Assembly (NCBI RefSeq): GCF_000218545.1
Contig: NC_015671.1
Coordinates: 2,914,001-2,978,000, forward strand
DNA length: 64,000 bases
Direction of reading: 5' to 3'
Source: Cellulomonas gilvus ATCC 13127
GTDB taxonomy: Bacteria > Actinomycetota > Actinomycetes > Actinomycetales > Cellulomonadaceae
The translations under genes were made by a program, and so were the position numbers. This document shows positions 63,247 through 64,000 of the stretch, piece by piece; the first letter of the stretch is position 1; each line of letters begins with the position of its first letter. The notes below the pieces were generated by a model. The model made no database searches. It worked only from the letters and a program-made list of their open reading frames with translations, and was not told where the DNA came from.

Positions 63247-63702
63247 TCAGGGGTTCGACGAGCCACCGGGCGGCGTCGAGCCGCCGCGTTCGAGGATGCG
63301 GCAGAAGTGGGCGTTGACGAACAGGGCGGCCGCCCCGACGAGCAGGACCAGCGCGAAGAAGGCCATGAACACCGCACGCCACGCCTCGCGCGCCCCGAGC
63401 GCGAAGGCCACGGGGGGCAGCGCCATCACGACGAAGACCGCACCGAACACCGTCGAGAGTGCGCTGCCGCCACCGCCGCCCCAGGCGACGCCGGCCCACC
63501 TGATCCGCTCGTGCCGGACCGACACCCGGGGGTGCGCACCGGGCTGGACGGCGGGGCGCAGGTGCTCGGTCCAGTGCCGGCCGTCCCACCACCGCTCGAG
63601 TCCAGGCTGGTCGGCCGGGTACCACCCGGCCGGTGGCTGCGGAGGCGGCGCGGACCGCCCGGCGGACGGTGCCGAGTCTGGATCGACGGTCGGCCCGGTC
63701 AT
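63247..63702 (-). CDS. DUF2510 membrane protein
   Basis: The 151-residue protein has the short DUF2510 motif PPAGWYPADQPGLERWWDGRHWTEHLRP (residues 23-50), a small tryptophan-rich segment common at the start of actinobacterial membrane proteins. Two membrane helices follow (LSTVFGAVFVVMALPPVAFALGA and AVFMAFFALVLLVGAAALFVNAHF), then a short Gly/Pro/Ser tail. The ATG at 63702 is preferred; GTG 63711 is the alternative. The function of DUF2510 is unknown. It is convergent with the cellulase. Confidence 0.85.
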   Translation of the reverse strand: MTGPTVDPDSAPSAGRSAPPPQPPAGWYPADQPGLERWWDGRHWTEHLRPAVQPGAHPRVSVRHERIRWAGVAWGGGGGSALSTVFGAVFVVMALPPVAFALGAREAWRAVFMAFFALVLLVGAAALFVNAHFCRILERGGSTPPGGSSNP

Positions 63703-63765
63703 GTGGGACACCGTATCGGCGGCTACGGAGCGGTTGGTCCGGTTCGCGGCCTCGTGGGCCCGCCG

Positions 63766-64000
63766 TCACCCGTCCAGCGTCACGACCACCTTGCCGCGCA
63801 CGGCACCCGCCTCGAGCAGCGCGAACGCCTCCACGGCGCGTGCGAACGGCAGCACGGTCCCGACGAGTGGGCGCACCCGCCCGGCGGCCACGTCGGCCAG
63901 GAGCGCCGCCACGTCGTCGGGGCCGACCCTGGCGGCCAACGGACGCAACCGCGGCGCGACGATGGGGTTGGTCACCACCGCGGCGAGCAGCCGGCCCATC
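63766..64000 (-). CDS. MDR-type NADP-dependent oxidoreductase, C-terminal part
   Basis: Only the last 78 codons are in the window; the N-terminal part lies beyond the edge. The visible sequence, ending DDVAALLADVAAGRVRPLVGTVLPFARAVEAFALLEAGAVRGKVVVTLDG, is the C-terminus of medium-chain dehydrogenase/quinone-oxidoreductase proteins (GxVRPxVxxxxPLxxxxxAxxxxxxGxxxGKVVV). The substrate and full domain structure cannot be judged. Confidence 0.82.
   Translation of the reverse strand, partial: MGRLLAAVVTNPIVAPRLRPLAARVGPDDVAALLADVAAGRVRPLVGTVLPFARAVEAFALLEAGAVRGKVVVTLDG

Noticed and set aside
60221..63769. 1182-codon minus-strand open frame opposite the GH48 gene
   Set aside because: Antisense shadow of a fully recognised cellulase; no domain in the translated antisense frame.

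Overview
The window is 64 kb of very GC-rich DNA from an actinobacterium. It looks most like Cellulomonas or a close relative. The evidence is a secreted GH48 cellulase with FN3 and CBM2 modules, a secreted GH5 mannanase with a Pro/Thr linker and CBM2, a mycothiol synthase (MshD), the actinobacterial helicase/secretion (Tad) neighbourhood, and an oxygen-independent ribonucleotide reductase suggesting facultative anaerobic growth. No tRNA, rRNA, insertion sequence, prophage or CRISPR array was recognised. Genes are tightly packed, and many junctions are 4-bp ATGA or GTGA overlaps.

Layout. 1-4.2 kb: nrdD (cut by the window edge) behind two NrdR boxes, then the 5-oxoprolinase genes pxpABC. 4.4-6.8 kb: a DECH-box helicase of the MrfA/YprA type. 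6.8-12 kb: a block apparently inserted beside it, with an alpha/beta hydrolase, a PaaX-like regulator, and a TetR regulator divergent from an ABC exporter. 12-16.5 kb: a Tad/Flp pilus operon (SSD/CpaE-like, TadA, TadB, TadC, pilin, two TadE/G-like proteins). 16.6-25.4 kb: HAD hydrolase, degenerate Fic-like protein, malic enzyme, old yellow enzyme, formate/nitrite channel, membrane protein, acetyl-CoA synthetase. 25.6-28.9 kb: mannanase and a flavin monooxygenase-like protein with an odd N-terminal extension. 29.1-35.3 kb: mshD-ppk-mutT1, then a PhoU-like protein and a Pit phosphate transporter (polyphosphate and phosphate economy). 35.3-42 kb: sugar transporter, two MarR regulators, drug exporter, NERD-like protein, MsrB.

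42-52.4 kb is the most unusual part. It holds a GGDEF-EAL protein, a small SipW/TasA-like secretion locus, and, converging on it, a six-gene operon in which every junction is a 4-bp overlap or has a start codon allowing one. That operon runs REC-PIG-L fusion, ATP-grasp ligase, PHP phosphoesterase, GT2 glycosyltransferase, 63-residue membrane protein, PAS histidine kinase. It reads as a two-component system whose output is an enzyme, wired into synthesis of an unknown glycan or glycoconjugate. I regard this operon as the best candidate for an undescribed system.

52.6-59.9 kb: a luciferase-like monooxygenase with its FMN reductase; a membrane flavin electron-transfer set (ferric-reductase-like protein, FMN-binding protein, ApbE); a PQQ-like propeller protein; a VOC protein and a Nudix hydrolase. 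60.2-63.2 kb: the GH48 cellulase, with a LacI-type palindrome upstream and a very strong terminator. The window ends with a DUF2510 membrane protein and the C-terminus of an MDR-type oxidoreductase.

All functions are read from sequence patterns remembered from known families; no database search was run. Start codons were chosen from ribosome-binding sites, overlaps and domain boundaries.
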